Part shown: piece by piece, positions 50,521-61,470 of the stretch
Layout of the letters: every line of letters starts with the position of its first letter
Numbering within the stretch: position 1 is the first letter of the stretch
Assembly: GCF_030384665.1 (NCBI RefSeq)
Contig: NC_083674.1
Location: 2,666,001-2,730,000, forward strand
DNA length: 64,000 bases
Direction: 5' to 3'
Source of the DNA: Lodderomyces elongisporus
Taxonomy: Eukaryota; Ascomycota; Pichiomycetes; Serinales; Debaryomycetaceae
Notes under the pieces: generated by a model
What the model was told of the DNA's origin: nothing
The model's database searches: none
Seen by the model: the letters and a program-made list of their open reading frames with translations, nothing else
Translations under genes and position numbers: made by a program

Positions 50521-51340
50521 TCTTGTGTGAGAAAGGTTGAAATAAAGGGAATTGGTGGAAATGATGAGAAAAAGTGGTGAAATAGTGTGTGTGTGTGGGG
50601 GGGAGGGGAGCAATTGTAAAAAAAAAAGATACTTATATATAAATAAAATGAAATCGGATAGCACTAGTAGTAGAGTTTTAGAGCTAAAAAAAAAAAAAAG
50701 ACTTACTAATTATTATTTTGTATTTGAATTTTTTGCTGTAGTCTTTGAATGTGTAATCTCGCGCGGAGTTTGTTGGGAGTTGTGCCTCAATTTAGTTCCG
50801 AAAGTGGAGGTGTGGGGCTATTGCTAGAGGAAGGGAGTAGTGCGAAGGGAAAGAGAGAGAGATCAATTATATTAGATGTAGGTTTGAAAACAAAAAAAAA
50901 AGGCAGTGCCATTATAAGTTACAAAAGAAAGATAGAAAATTCAGTATAGCCTCAAAACTTGAGTATACACTCATACAGAGCTTGACTATAATTATTGGTC
51001 TGTTGTTTGAAACTTGGTGTGCTCAATCTTTGTATCACACAGATGGAGTATCCACGAATAGCTCAGTGGCTTTGTATATTTATTTCAATAAGATTTTTAT
51101 TGAGTGGGGAAAACCATTGATGATTACTAATCCAACTCTTTTCAAGATAAGTTTAATAAACAAAGAGTCTTTTGAGTAAAGGAGAGAAACAGAATTGTCC
51201 TTTTCTTTTTTGATGCTCTCACACACATTGGTAACTTGATGTTGTAAAATATGTAAACTTGTCACATCCATTCTTTTTTTTTTTTTTTTTTTTTTTTGTT
51301 CCACGTCTCTTGTTTCTAATTCAAAAAAAAAAAAATTGCT
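50521..51340. other. Intergenic region upstream of ETR1
   Basis: These 820 bp contain a GT-to-G run (50586-50608), A13 near 50687, T-rich DNA (51273-51297) just past the Mpv17-type stop, and otherwise featureless AT-rich DNA. Confidence 0.6.
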
Positions 51341-51964
51341 TTACAAATTCTTCTTTTGTTGCATTTTCAATTTTGTATTTTGGTATGTTCCTAAAACAAA
51401 GTAGACGAGGTTGAAGAAAACCACCCACAATTCTGGCTTGACGAACTTCTGTGCCACGATAAGTGCAAAGAATGACGTGACGAGTGATGATTTGAGTACT
51501 GGAAGATAACCTTTTCTTAATCCTGCTTTAACAATTGTGTATATACGATACAATTCGTTTTTCAAGTTAAATTCTTTGCCTGGTCGGTAGTTGTTGATCA
51601 ATGAAATCCACGAGACAAAGCATGCAGCAAGTGTTGGTGTTACTGTGAGTAAGGATGTGAGGATCTGTAAAATTTTTTGTTTTGGGGTCAATGGTGCTTT
51701 AAAAATCTTGTTGATTACTGCGTACATGTTGTGACTTATTGGTGTTGCAATCAATGAGCCATAAATGATCATTTTGAGTAGTTTTGAACTAAGGACGTGT
51801 TTGACATTGATGCCGCATATTTTGGTTTCCTTATAGTCTCCAGTGACAACTGAGGCTGTAGTTTCATTGAGTCCACAAAATACACCAGCAGTTATAGATT
51901 TGGTGAGCAATGGGTACTTGACAAGGTAGGCAAGATACTGCACATTCAATGCTTGGAGTGACAT
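51341..51964 (-). CDS. Mpv17/PMP22-family membrane protein
   Basis: The product has 207 aa from the ATG at 51964 (MSLQALNVQYLAYLVKYPLL). The frame extends 35 codons upstream only as Phe/Ser repeats. Family features are YLVKYPLLTKSITAGVFCGLNE, a following GD, then KMIIYGSLIATPISHNMYAVINKIF (the P-x2-H/Y pattern of Mpv17 proteins), and about four membrane segments ending with WVVFFNLVYFVLGTYQNTK. Members are peroxisomal or inner-mitochondrial membrane proteins with proposed channel roles. The basic C-terminus (KLKMQQKKNL) is compatible with either. Which paralogue (Sym1, PXMP2-like, other) is not clear. Confidence 0.65.
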   Translation of the reverse strand: MSLQALNVQYLAYLVKYPLLTKSITAGVFCGLNETTASVVTGDYKETKICGINVKHVLSSKLLKMIIYGSLIATPISHNMYAVINKIFKAPLTPKQKILQILTSLLTVTPTLAACFVSWISLINNYRPGKEFNLKNELYRIYTIVKAGLRKGYLPVLKSSLVTSFFALIVAQKFVKPELWVVFFNLVYFVLGTYQNTKLKMQQKKNL

Positions 51965-52014
51965 TTGATGAAAGAATGGAAAGTGTGTGGAGAAAGGAAA
52001 ATGGATGAAATAGA

Positions 52015-52058
52015 AAAAGAAAAAGAAAAAAGAAAAAGAAAAAAGAAAAAGAAAAAAA
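52015..52058 (+). repeat. Degenerate AAAAAG repeat
   Basis: AAAAAG and AAAAAAG units in the leader region of the Mpv17-type gene, read as Phe-Ser on the minus strand. Confidence 0.85.
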
Positions 52059-52412
52059 AGGAATTCCAATTTAAAAGGGAAAATAGATAATGGTTAATGT
52101 CAAAGTAGTGTAGTTTTAAATAAGAATAACCTTTTTCTGAAGATGTTGTTGTTGTTGTTGTTAAATGTTGTTGGTGATTAGGCAAATAAGATTAGGTTTA
52201 GCGGTATTATGTAAGCATGTATATATATGAAAGAAGTAAAGTAAAGTAAAGAGCACAAAGAGAGAGAGAGAGAGATATGTGTGTGGATATATGGATATCT
52301 CCGAAGATATTGAAATCTAGAGACGCGCAAATTCAGCAGTTGTTGTTGTGTTGTTGTGTTGTTGTGTCGTTTTTCTTTTTCTTTTTTTATGGTTCGGACA
52401 TATGATTGTGCT

Positions 52413-52418
<6 letters not shown>

Positions 52419-52451
<33 letters not shown>

Positions 52452-52490
52452 TAGTGTTGTTGAAGTTGAGGGGTGTGTGTGTGTGTGTAA
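52419..52490 (+). repeat. (TC)n followed by (TG)n tracts
   Basis: A CT run of about eleven units passes into TG units, with a second TG run near 52472-52488. Confidence 0.8.
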
Positions 52491-54088
52491 AAAAAAAGAA
52501 AGGGTGAGGGGAATCCAACGGAACTTTGGAGAGAATGAAAACAGTGCAAGTTATTTCCTTAAAGGGGAAAAATATCACACAATCTCTCTTCTTCTTCTTC
52601 TTCTTCTTTTTCCGTTTCAACCAATAGATAAATTGTTGTAACTGGAAAAAGTATTACATAGAAAAGAAAGAGAGGAAAAAATACATATAGAGAGAACATT
52701 TATCATTCTCTGAGTATGCTTAGATTGAAAGACATCTCTTTTTATGTATGACTAGTTTTAAAAGGTAGTGCAAGGTGTATAATATATTTTGAAGAACATT
52801 GTCTATAACAAGTCTAATTTTTTTTTTTTAATTCTTTCTTTCTTTCTGGCTCTATATCGTATACAAAGTCAGTTGTTTTTCTTTGGTGAGCTGAGAAGAT
52901 TGTGTAAATTTTACAAAATGTTTCTGGTGATTCAATTTCTACTCAAATTGACGCTAAAAAAAGGGGACCAAAAACTAAGGGCTACCTTTTCCTTTTCTTT
53001 TTTTTTCCCTTTCTTTAGATAAGTTATAAGATTGTTTGGTGAATGAGTAGATTAACCAAAGCACTATAAAAATGTTACGTTATCTTTTTTTTTTGTATAA
53101 ACAAACTTGGAAATCTAGGATGTTGAGTTCTATACTTTTCCTCTTGATGTATTATCTCTACTTGGGAAAGCTTTTTCTTCTAGTACTGAGCACCTGCCCC
53201 CCTCCCACCCTTAAAAAAAAAAAAAAAAACATTAGGAAGAATTTTGAACAAATGGTAGCAATTCCCCACCCTCACCACCACCTTCTTTCCCTCACTACAC
53301 GTTCTATAATTATACTTCTCTTCACATAAGTAAAGGAAGAAAGTGGAAAGAAAAAGAAAAGAGAACGAAAACAAAAAAAGAAAAAAGAAAGAAAATAAGA
53401 AAGTAAATTAAATCTACAAACAAAACTGAAAATAGAGGAGTAAAATTTGGTATCTGAATAACACACTAATCTGTCCTAGACGTTTTGGAAAAATCTTGTG
53501 TTGAAGTTATATTCTTCCGAACTTCTTGTATATGTTAAATTGTGAAGCCATATCTGTCTGTATAAATTTAACAGAAAGAGAGAAACAGAGAATGAGACAC
53601 ACACACATTTAATAAGTTTTAATTTTAATTTTTTACTTATTTCTTGGAAGTTCAGACGTGGAGTTTATTCCTTTACAGCTCAGATTAATATTTTACAACA
53701 GCAAGCCCAAACAAAACAAAACAAAATTAAAGGGGGAGGTGTCTTCTGTTGAGACGTGTAAGTTGAACACAACACCACCACCACCATCATTATCAGTATA
53801 AGTATATGGAGACAAAACTTACCAAAAGTGAAGCTAAATTAAATTTCACACACAGGGTATTGGAATACAACTCTAGTATAAACATTATATATTAAGGACA
53901 CTTTCTTCATCTTTTTTGTTTTCCTTTGTTTTGTTTTATAATGGCCAGTATCATGTGCTTGGCAGAGCAAGCAATTTATGACGTCAGACAGGAAAATGAA
54001 TCCCTCTTTTTTCTTCTTCTTCTTAATTCTTTCTGTTGTTGTTGTTGTTGTTGTTGTTGTTGAAACATTACATTTCAATTGACAAGTA

Positions 54089-54100
54089 GGGGGGGGGGGG
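54089..54100 (+). repeat. G12 homopolymer
   Basis: Twelve G residues 27 bp after a (TTG)n run, 1.2 kb upstream of the first transporter. Confidence 0.9.
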
Positions 54101-55300
54101 AAATAGACAGAAAATAAATTTGTATTGGTGTTTTTTTTTCTTGGTCTCCATGCGGCGTTAATTTTTACCAACCAACCCCATTCAAACAAAGAAACAAACA
54201 AACAAACAAATTCAAATTTAATAAAAAAGAGCAAACAATTGACAAATTTGAACAGATTTTAACCTTTTGAAGAAACAATTAAAATCATATTCAAGCTTTC
54301 GATAAAAAGTCAAAATGTGAGGGGAAAACATTAATTACAAAAAAATTGGTATCGAATATCAATCTACTCCAGTATGGAAAAACATTTGCACATTTGTTCT
54401 TTTCCTTTCCACAATTTATACTATCGAGGGGAACTCCTTAAACTCAATCGAAATTTGGTTAATTACTGAAATTCATATATCTGGTGATCCACCTTCTTCC
54501 TACTCCCTTCCCCCCAAAAAAATATTCCGGAATGTCTTGGCTATATGTCAATACATAACTCCAGTGTTTAGGACAAAATAAGTCTTGTTTTTTCTTTTCC
54601 TTTTTCTTTTGTGGAGGTACAGGTACAGTTTTAATGCTCGTGTATACGTGTGGGTGACAGAGTAAAGAAGGCATTGCCTTTGATTTATATGAAACAGGAT
54701 GTTGAATTTGTCCATCGTGTACACAATCCTCCCAAAAAAAAATATCGTCTCCATGGTCAAGAAATTTTTTTACTCTTTTTTTTTTTCTTGATTGTTTTTT
54801 TTTGCAGCAATTTAAACAACGGAGGAATAGAACAGGGGATAAGCAAAGAAAAAATTGAAAAATTGAAAAAAAAAGTAAAGAGATTAAAGTTAAACAATCA
54901 AGTACTATTATCGAAGGTTACTATTATGTTTGCCTTATTGTTCAAGAGCAATTAAGCTAATAAGCTAATTTAACAAAAAAAAACAACAACAACAACTTAT
55001 TGACAATGCATGATTGTATATCTTCCCCACTCCATTTTCCCCATTCAATCCATTAATTTAGAGCCAAACGGCTGTGCTTGTTCTGGGGGAGGAAGAAGAA
55101 GAAGGTGGACTTACTTTTCGAAGAATCAAAATCTATATAAGAATCCAAGTTTACCCCCAATTTAGTTTCACCTTTCTTTCCTCGTCCTTTTTGTTCCTAC
55201 ACAACTTTATTTCAAGAAATTTCTTCTTTTGTTTTTTTGTTTCTTTGCTCAAAGATTAAGAAATAGAAAAGGAAAAAAAAACATATTTCCCAAAAAAAAG

Positions 55301-57276
55301 ATGTCTTTACAAGAGAACGGTATTAGCCGTGAAGATAAAGACGGCCTCTTTGCCAATTCAAGCAGTGCTTCCAGTATCAACAAGAAAACGGCAGACCCTT
55401 CCTTCAATTCAGAAAATGTTGAATCACAAAGAGAAGAAGGCGAGCACGGCAATATCCTCTCGCAATATACTGAAAAGCAGGTTATGCAAATGGGAAGAAA
55501 CTATGCACTTAAACATGACTTGGATCCAGTCTTGTTTGCCAATGCTGCAGCACTAGCACGTGCACCCAGTGCCTTCAACTCTATGCCATTTCTTTCAGAT
55601 GAGGAAAAGCAAGGCTTGTACCTTGAAGCCACCAAGAAATGGCATATACCACGTAAGCTTTTTGCGTGTATCGCATTGGGTAGTATGGCTGCAGTCATTC
55701 AAGGTATGGACGAGACTGTTGTTAATGGTGCCACATTGTTCTATCCCAGAGCAATGGGGATTGACCAAATGGCAAACCCAGATTTACTTGAAGGATTAAT
55801 CAATTCAGCACCCTATCTTTGTGCCTCATGTATTGCATGTTGGCAAACAGATTTGTGGAATCGTTACTTGGGCAGAAAATGGACTATTTTTTGGACGTGT
55901 GTTATCTCAGCAGTCACGTGTATCTGGCAAGGTTTTGTTTCTGTTCATTGGTGGCACTTGTTCTTGGCTCGTTTCTTTTTAGGATTTGGCATTGGTATCA
56001 AGTCAGCAACTGTACCTGTTTACTGTGCAGAATGTTCACCAAAACATATTAGAGGTGCCTTGGTCATGACTTGGCAGTTTTTCACAGCTTTTGGAGTATG
56101 TTTTCTAAGCTCTATTTTTTTTATTATTATTATTGGTTTATGAATACTAACAATTACCCTCCCCATTAGATTATGCTTGGTTATGTTGCATGCTTGGCGT
56201 TTTACCATGTTCCAGATAAGAGTTTTGGCTCTGGATTGAACTGGAGACTTATGCTTGGACTGGCTTGTCTTCCAGCAATCTTTATTCTTTTCCAAGTCCC
56301 CTTTGTTCCTGAATCTCCACGTTGGTTGATGGGTAAAGGTCGTCATAGAGAAGCATTTGAGAGTTTAGAGCAGATGAGATACGAGAGAATAGCAGCAGCT
56401 AGAGACTGTTTCTACCAATACGTCTTACTTCAAGAAGAAGAAGGTTACGATGTGCCAACTTGGAAGAGAGTTATTGAGATGTTCACCATTAGAAGAAATA
56501 GGAATGCAGTGATTGGATCATGGATTGTGATGTTTATGCAACAATTTTGTGGTATCAATGTTATTGCATACTATTCCTCGTCGATTTTCCTTAATGCTGG
56601 TTTCAGTGAAATCTCAGCACTCTTGTCTTCATGGGGTTTCGGTATGATTAATTTTACATTTGCCATTCCAGCTTTTTTCACAATTGATAGGTTTGGACGT
56701 CGTAACTTGTTGTTATTCGCTTTCCCATGTATGTGTGCCATGTTATTGGTTGCTGGTTTTGGTTTTTTGATCAATGATACTCAGGGTAAATTGGGAATGG
56801 TTACCACAGGTGTTTATTTGTTTACTTGTTTCTACAGTTCTTCAGAAGGACCAGTGCCATTTGCCTACTCTGCCGAAGCATTCCCATTGTATATTCGTGA
56901 CTTGGGTATGGCATGGGCTACTGCAACGTGTTGGTTCTTTAATTTTATGTTAGCTTTTACGTGGCCAAGAATGATGAGGGCAATGTCACCAACTGGTGCT
57001 TTTGGTTTTTATGCAGCATGGAATGCTATTGGATTCTTTTTGGTGTTGTGGTTCTTGCCAGAAACCAAGAATTTGACCTTGGAGGAGTTGGACGATGTGT
57101 TTGCTGTGCCCATGTACAAGCATGCAATCTATCGTACGAGGACTTTTTTGAATGGTGTTTCAAAGCGTGTGTTGCACAAGGATGTGAAGGACCCACCACC
57201 TATTTATTCACACCAGAGAATGGCAGTTACCAACCCAGAATGGAATGAAAAAGTTGAAGTTGACCATGAGGAGTGA
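55301..57276 (+). CDS. MFS sugar/polyol transporter A (Hgt19-like), one 74-nt intron
   Basis: Spliced from 55301-56095 and 56170-57276, the product has 633 aa. A soluble N-terminus of about 115 residues (MGRNYALKHDLDP, NSMPFLSDEEK) precedes twelve membrane segments of the sugar porter family. Motifs are LGRKW, PESPRWLMGKGRH, QQFCGINVIAYY, DRFGRRN, PFAYSAEAFP and PETKNLTLEELD. The N-terminal extension and GMDETVVNGATLFYP resemble fungal myo-inositol/glucose carriers such as C. albicans Hgt19. The substrate is not known from sequence. Codon 296 is CTG where the family has Ser (NWRLMLG-x-AC). It is about 80-90 percent or more identical to gene B across most of its length. Confidence 0.88.
56096..56169 (+). 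other. Intron of transporter A (74 nt)
   Basis: Donor GTATGT (56096), branch point TACTAAC (56145-56151) and acceptor TAG at 56167-56169. Phase 0, between TAFG and IMLGY. Gene B is continuous at this position, which confirms both boundaries. Confidence 0.95.
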
Positions 57277-57302
57277 GCAGAGTGAATTTTTTTTGAGAAA
57301 AA

Positions 57303-57314
57303 GGGGGGGGGGGG
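57303..57314 (+). repeat. G12 homopolymer
   Basis: Twelve G residues 26 bp after the transporter A stop codon. Confidence 0.9.
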
Positions 57315-57917
57315 AAAAAGAAAAGGAGATGCTGGCCATAGTTGTGTGGTTTTCCTTTTCTTTTCTATAACGAATATATATATATATCAATTTCTATAGT
57401 CTGTGTAGTAATATAAGCTAAGGAAGTTTTGACAGTAATACAAGAATAAAGAATTGTATAAAATTCGTGTAGAAGCTATACGAGATCCTTGAGCAAAGTA
57501 GTTTGTTATAGTTATAGTTGCATCCATTGTTATTGTTAATTTTTTTGCTTTTAGTTCCTACTTTTCTTTTCTTAGCTGTACTTTTTTTGTTCTATTTAAT
57601 TATTGTCCAATATTTTAAAATTTGAGGTTTTTTTTTTGTTTTTTTGTTTTTTTTTTGTTTTTTTCTTTATAAACAATTTGATTTAAAACACAAATTAAAG
57701 AATAGCTGAAAGAGGAGTCAATTACGATTTAGTTTTCTGTTGGTCTGTTTCTATTCTATTTTTCGGAGTAGGTGGGGAAACAAATAAAAAAAATAAAAAA
57801 TAAATAAATTAACCAAAAGTAGAATTGTGCAGTTGAATAAGCGCCAAAAAAATAAAGAGGAAAAGTTGTAAAACCATTGAAGTAAGTGATTATTCAGAGA
57901 CAATAAAAAAGTAGAGT

Positions 57918-57930
57918 GGGGGGGGGGGGG
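57918..57930 (+). repeat. G13 homopolymer
   Basis: Thirteen G residues in the inter-transporter gap. Confidence 0.9.
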
Positions 57931-60900
57931 AAAGAAGGCTATCAATCTTTTATTTTAAGCTTACTTCTTTATTCTAATCAATTGTTCTTCCAAAGAAACA
58001 AAACAAAAAAAAAAAGAAAAAGAGAGCAGTGTGGTATTTCTTCTACTTGTTTCTATTTCTCTAAAACGTATTCTTTAAAGTATATAATTGGTTGTTGGGT
58101 TAGAAGTTCTTTATTACTTAAGAATGGGTTAATTTGTAAAAAGTGGTTTGGGTTTATATGTTGAAGTTGTGTTCTTCCGAGAGTAGTCTTGCAAAATACT
58201 GGTTTGTGTCTTTTTTCTTAAAACTCCACACCAATAAGACACTGAGCATACTACTCGAGTAAGTGTGTTTGGAATCCCTATTGTGTTTTGTTAGTCCTTA
58301 TATATGTTATCTTCTGTTGGTTATTTCAATGTTGACTCAAAGTATTGTAATGGGAAATTTTAAGAGTGTTTCGGAGGAACATAGTGGTAATACACGATAT
58401 GAAGATGTACCTGTGTCTTGATGATGAGCTTTGCAACCAAACGTTTTTTTCTTTATTTTAAATTTTCTATTACTTTGTATTCAGGTACATTTTGTTGTTG
58501 TTAAGGTATGAAAACAAAAGACATAGTGATTAGAAAGTTTCTCTTGTGCTGTTGTCGTTATATCCTTTCTATTGTTTTATCTCCGTGTATTTGTATTTGT
58601 ATTTGTATGTGTGTGTGTGTGTGTGGGTAAGGCGGAGTGTGAGGCGGAGTGTATATGGTATTGCATTAATAAAGTTTTACAATGTATATATATGTATATT
58701 ACCAGCACTAGTAGTAGAAGCATAGTATATACTATTAATTGTATTTAACTAGTAAATGTGATACAAAAAATAAAAGAGAGAGAGACAAAGAGAGAGAAAG
58801 AGAGAAGTATGAAAACAATAAGGACAATGTAGATGACTCTCAACCGTAAAACTGATAAATAATCACAACGCGTCTTGACTCAATTGTTTTTTACGTGTAT
58901 TGGGGATGTGGAGAGAAGGGAGGGTGAAGAGTGAAGGGTGAACGGGATAAGGGGATAAGAGGGAGATGGTCACGTATATTCTTTCTTATTGTCTCTTCCC
59001 CTCCTTCTTCTTTATTCTTTATTCCTTTTTTTTTTTGTTTAATTGTTTAATAGAGAGAATAAAAAGAGTTAAGAGATATCTATGACGTCACGTATATATA
59101 TATCTATACACTATAGGAGATAGAGAGTAAGAAAGAAAGAGAGAAAAAGGGTAAAAAGAAAATTATACAAAAATTAAGGATTAATTCTGTCACCAACTTC
59201 ACTTTGTCACAAAACCATTTTTCACTATAATAGAATAATAGAATATTTCCCCTTCTTCTACTATAATATATACAATATGTAATAACATTTATATTATACG
59301 GAAAAAAAGGAAAAGCGGGGTTCCTTTTGTGGAACTTATACTGTTGTATTTTTTTTCTGACTCTCACACGACGATTGTTTTACATACACTATACTGGAGA
59401 TTGGAAGTAAAGAAATTGTTAGAGGCAGAGCATAAAAGAAATACAAGGTTGAGAAGTGTACAATATTGAAATGAAACAAAACAACAAGAATTTGGGAGAG
59501 CCAAAAAATGGTGAAGGAAGAAGAGTGGGGGGAGGGGATAAAGAGAAAAAAGTGAAGTCAATAGAGACATTCATTTTAAATATATAAAAAGAAAAGGGCT
59601 AGGCTTTTATCCATTATATGACAGGTTGTTTAAGGTTATGAGATTGGGTCAAGTAGGAACTGGGCTTTAAATAAATAAATATTTTGTCCTATTAAAAAAA
59701 ATTAATTAATGACGTATAGCACAAGTCAACAAATTGTGGACAAAAAAAAAAAAGAGAAGCCCTTTATTACCTTACTCATTCTATTATTGTATTATACATG
59801 TATTATGTATTTGACAAAGCAAGAAACTAAAATACTAATACTCCAAGAACAACAAAGAGTATAGTCCCTATATAACCAAGATCCATTTGATTCGTATTTG
59901 CCCATACAAGATTAAAATTAGTAGTAGTATATATAAAAGGTATTCAAGTTGTTTAAGTGGGAAGAACAAACAAATGATGCCAAAAAAAGACCTTTTTTTT
60001 CTTCTACATTTTACTACTTGGCAGGAACAATTTTAAGTTGAAATGTAAATCACCAATAGAATTCCTTTCTTTAATTCATAGACACTCTCTTTTCTTTTCT
60101 TTTCTTTTTTCGCTTTCATTAATCATCTATCTCTCTGTCTACACATATTGTAGCTCTGTTTCCCTCTATATCTTTTTTTTTTTTTTTTTTTTTCATTTTT
60201 TCAATTTTGAGCTGGTGGGGTTGGTGAAAACCGCGCAAGCCTTCTTTTTCGGAGAAGCCTGGTATTCAAAATGCAAACAAGGTTTAAAATAGTACACTGT
60301 ACATAGCAATCTTGATAAAAACCTGCTCATTGTTCCAAATAGCTTTTTCCTCCTCCTCCACCCAAAAAAGACTCAAGATTGAGGTATATTGTACAAATTA
60401 ACAATATCGAAAAGGATAAAAAGGCAAGAAAGAACTAAAGGTTGTTTAAAAGGATAGTATTTGGTTTACAATAATTATACCACTTTATTAATACATAGAT
60501 AGGAGAAAGGAAACAGAAGAAGCCCTATACTTCCCTTATAAAGCAAAGATTACTATCTTTGTTACCATTCACCTACTTCCGTCTTTTCTCTTCCCTTCCC
60601 CCCCACCCCACTTCCCTCCACAAAACGAATGTTTCTGGTATGCAAAAGTGTTATACATACATATATACATACATATACACCCATACATACATAGATTGTA
60701 GTATATTGATTCACGGATCTATTATTTTTTTCTTTGTTTTCTGTTTCCACCAAAATTTTTCCAGTTTATTGTTTTTGTAACTCTTTTTTTCTAAAAATAA
60801 AAAAATAAAATTATTATATGCAGTACATAAGAGAGGTATACTTTCTTAATTTGTTGCAAGTTATGTTTCGGAAACCCCAAAAAATTTAGAAAACAAACAA

Positions 60901-61470
60901 ACAAATAACCCCCCCACCCCCCATCGAAAGTTCATTGAGAATTGCAAACCAAAGACTATACACAGCACTAACACTAACATTAACATTAACATTACCAACA
61001 CTAACAACAACATGCACTGTACATTTGAAACTTGTTATCGCCTGTTTTACTCTCTTTATTTTTGTGTACTCTATTTGTACTTTTTTTTTCCTTTTTTTTT
61101 TATTTATAAATTATACGGCACAATATATCTACAACCTGATCAATAGCAAACAACCAAAGCAAAACATCTTCTATCATTCATTTATTCATACAGAAAGAAA
61201 GAAAGGAAAAACAAATTAATGCATATCCTTCTTCCCTCCCCCCACCCAACCCCCAGCCCATCAATCGAGTTTAGCTCTCGTGCTTTCCAATAAATAAATA
61301 AAAAACTCTGACAGGTGTCACTCTTCCCTCTCTTACCTTCTCCCCTCCCCCCCTCTATATATATAGTCTAATAACTTTCCCACTTCTACCACTTTACTTC
61401 TACTTCTTTACACACCCCCCTCATTGAAAGAATCAACTACAACTTACAAGACAACAATCGAAACTAAATC

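Larger units (their letters stand above)
51965..55300 (+). other. 3.3 kb gene-free region upstream of the first sugar transporter
   Basis: No gene-like frame is present. It contains a degenerate AAAAAG run (52015-52058), TTG and TC/TG tracts (52337-52490), T/A homopolymers, (TTG)n (54035-54062) and G12 (54089-54100). A 22-nt element ending TTCTTCCGA (53499-53520) recurs in the next transporter upstream region. Long upstream regions are typical of regulated hexose-transporter genes. Confidence 0.6.
57277..61470 (+). other. 4.2 kb gene-free region between the two transporters
   Basis: I see no gene. It contains G12 (57303-57314), T/G-T homopolymers (57628-57670), G13 (57918-57930), a copy of the 22-nt element (58159-58180), a GT run (58607-58625), purine-rich GA tracts, C-rich clusters (60599-60616, 60908-60922, 61232-61257) and an AACATT hexamer run (60965-61000). 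It is presumably the promoter of transporter B plus the 3' region of A. Confidence 0.6.

Noticed and set aside
58418..58430. C-box-like ATGATGA of a C/D snoRNA
   Set aside because: No CTGA D box or terminal stem within about 120 nt.
57277..61470. CGGANNA (Rgt1-type) sites upstream of transporter B
   Set aside because: About five matches in 4.2 kb, which is what base composition predicts by chance.
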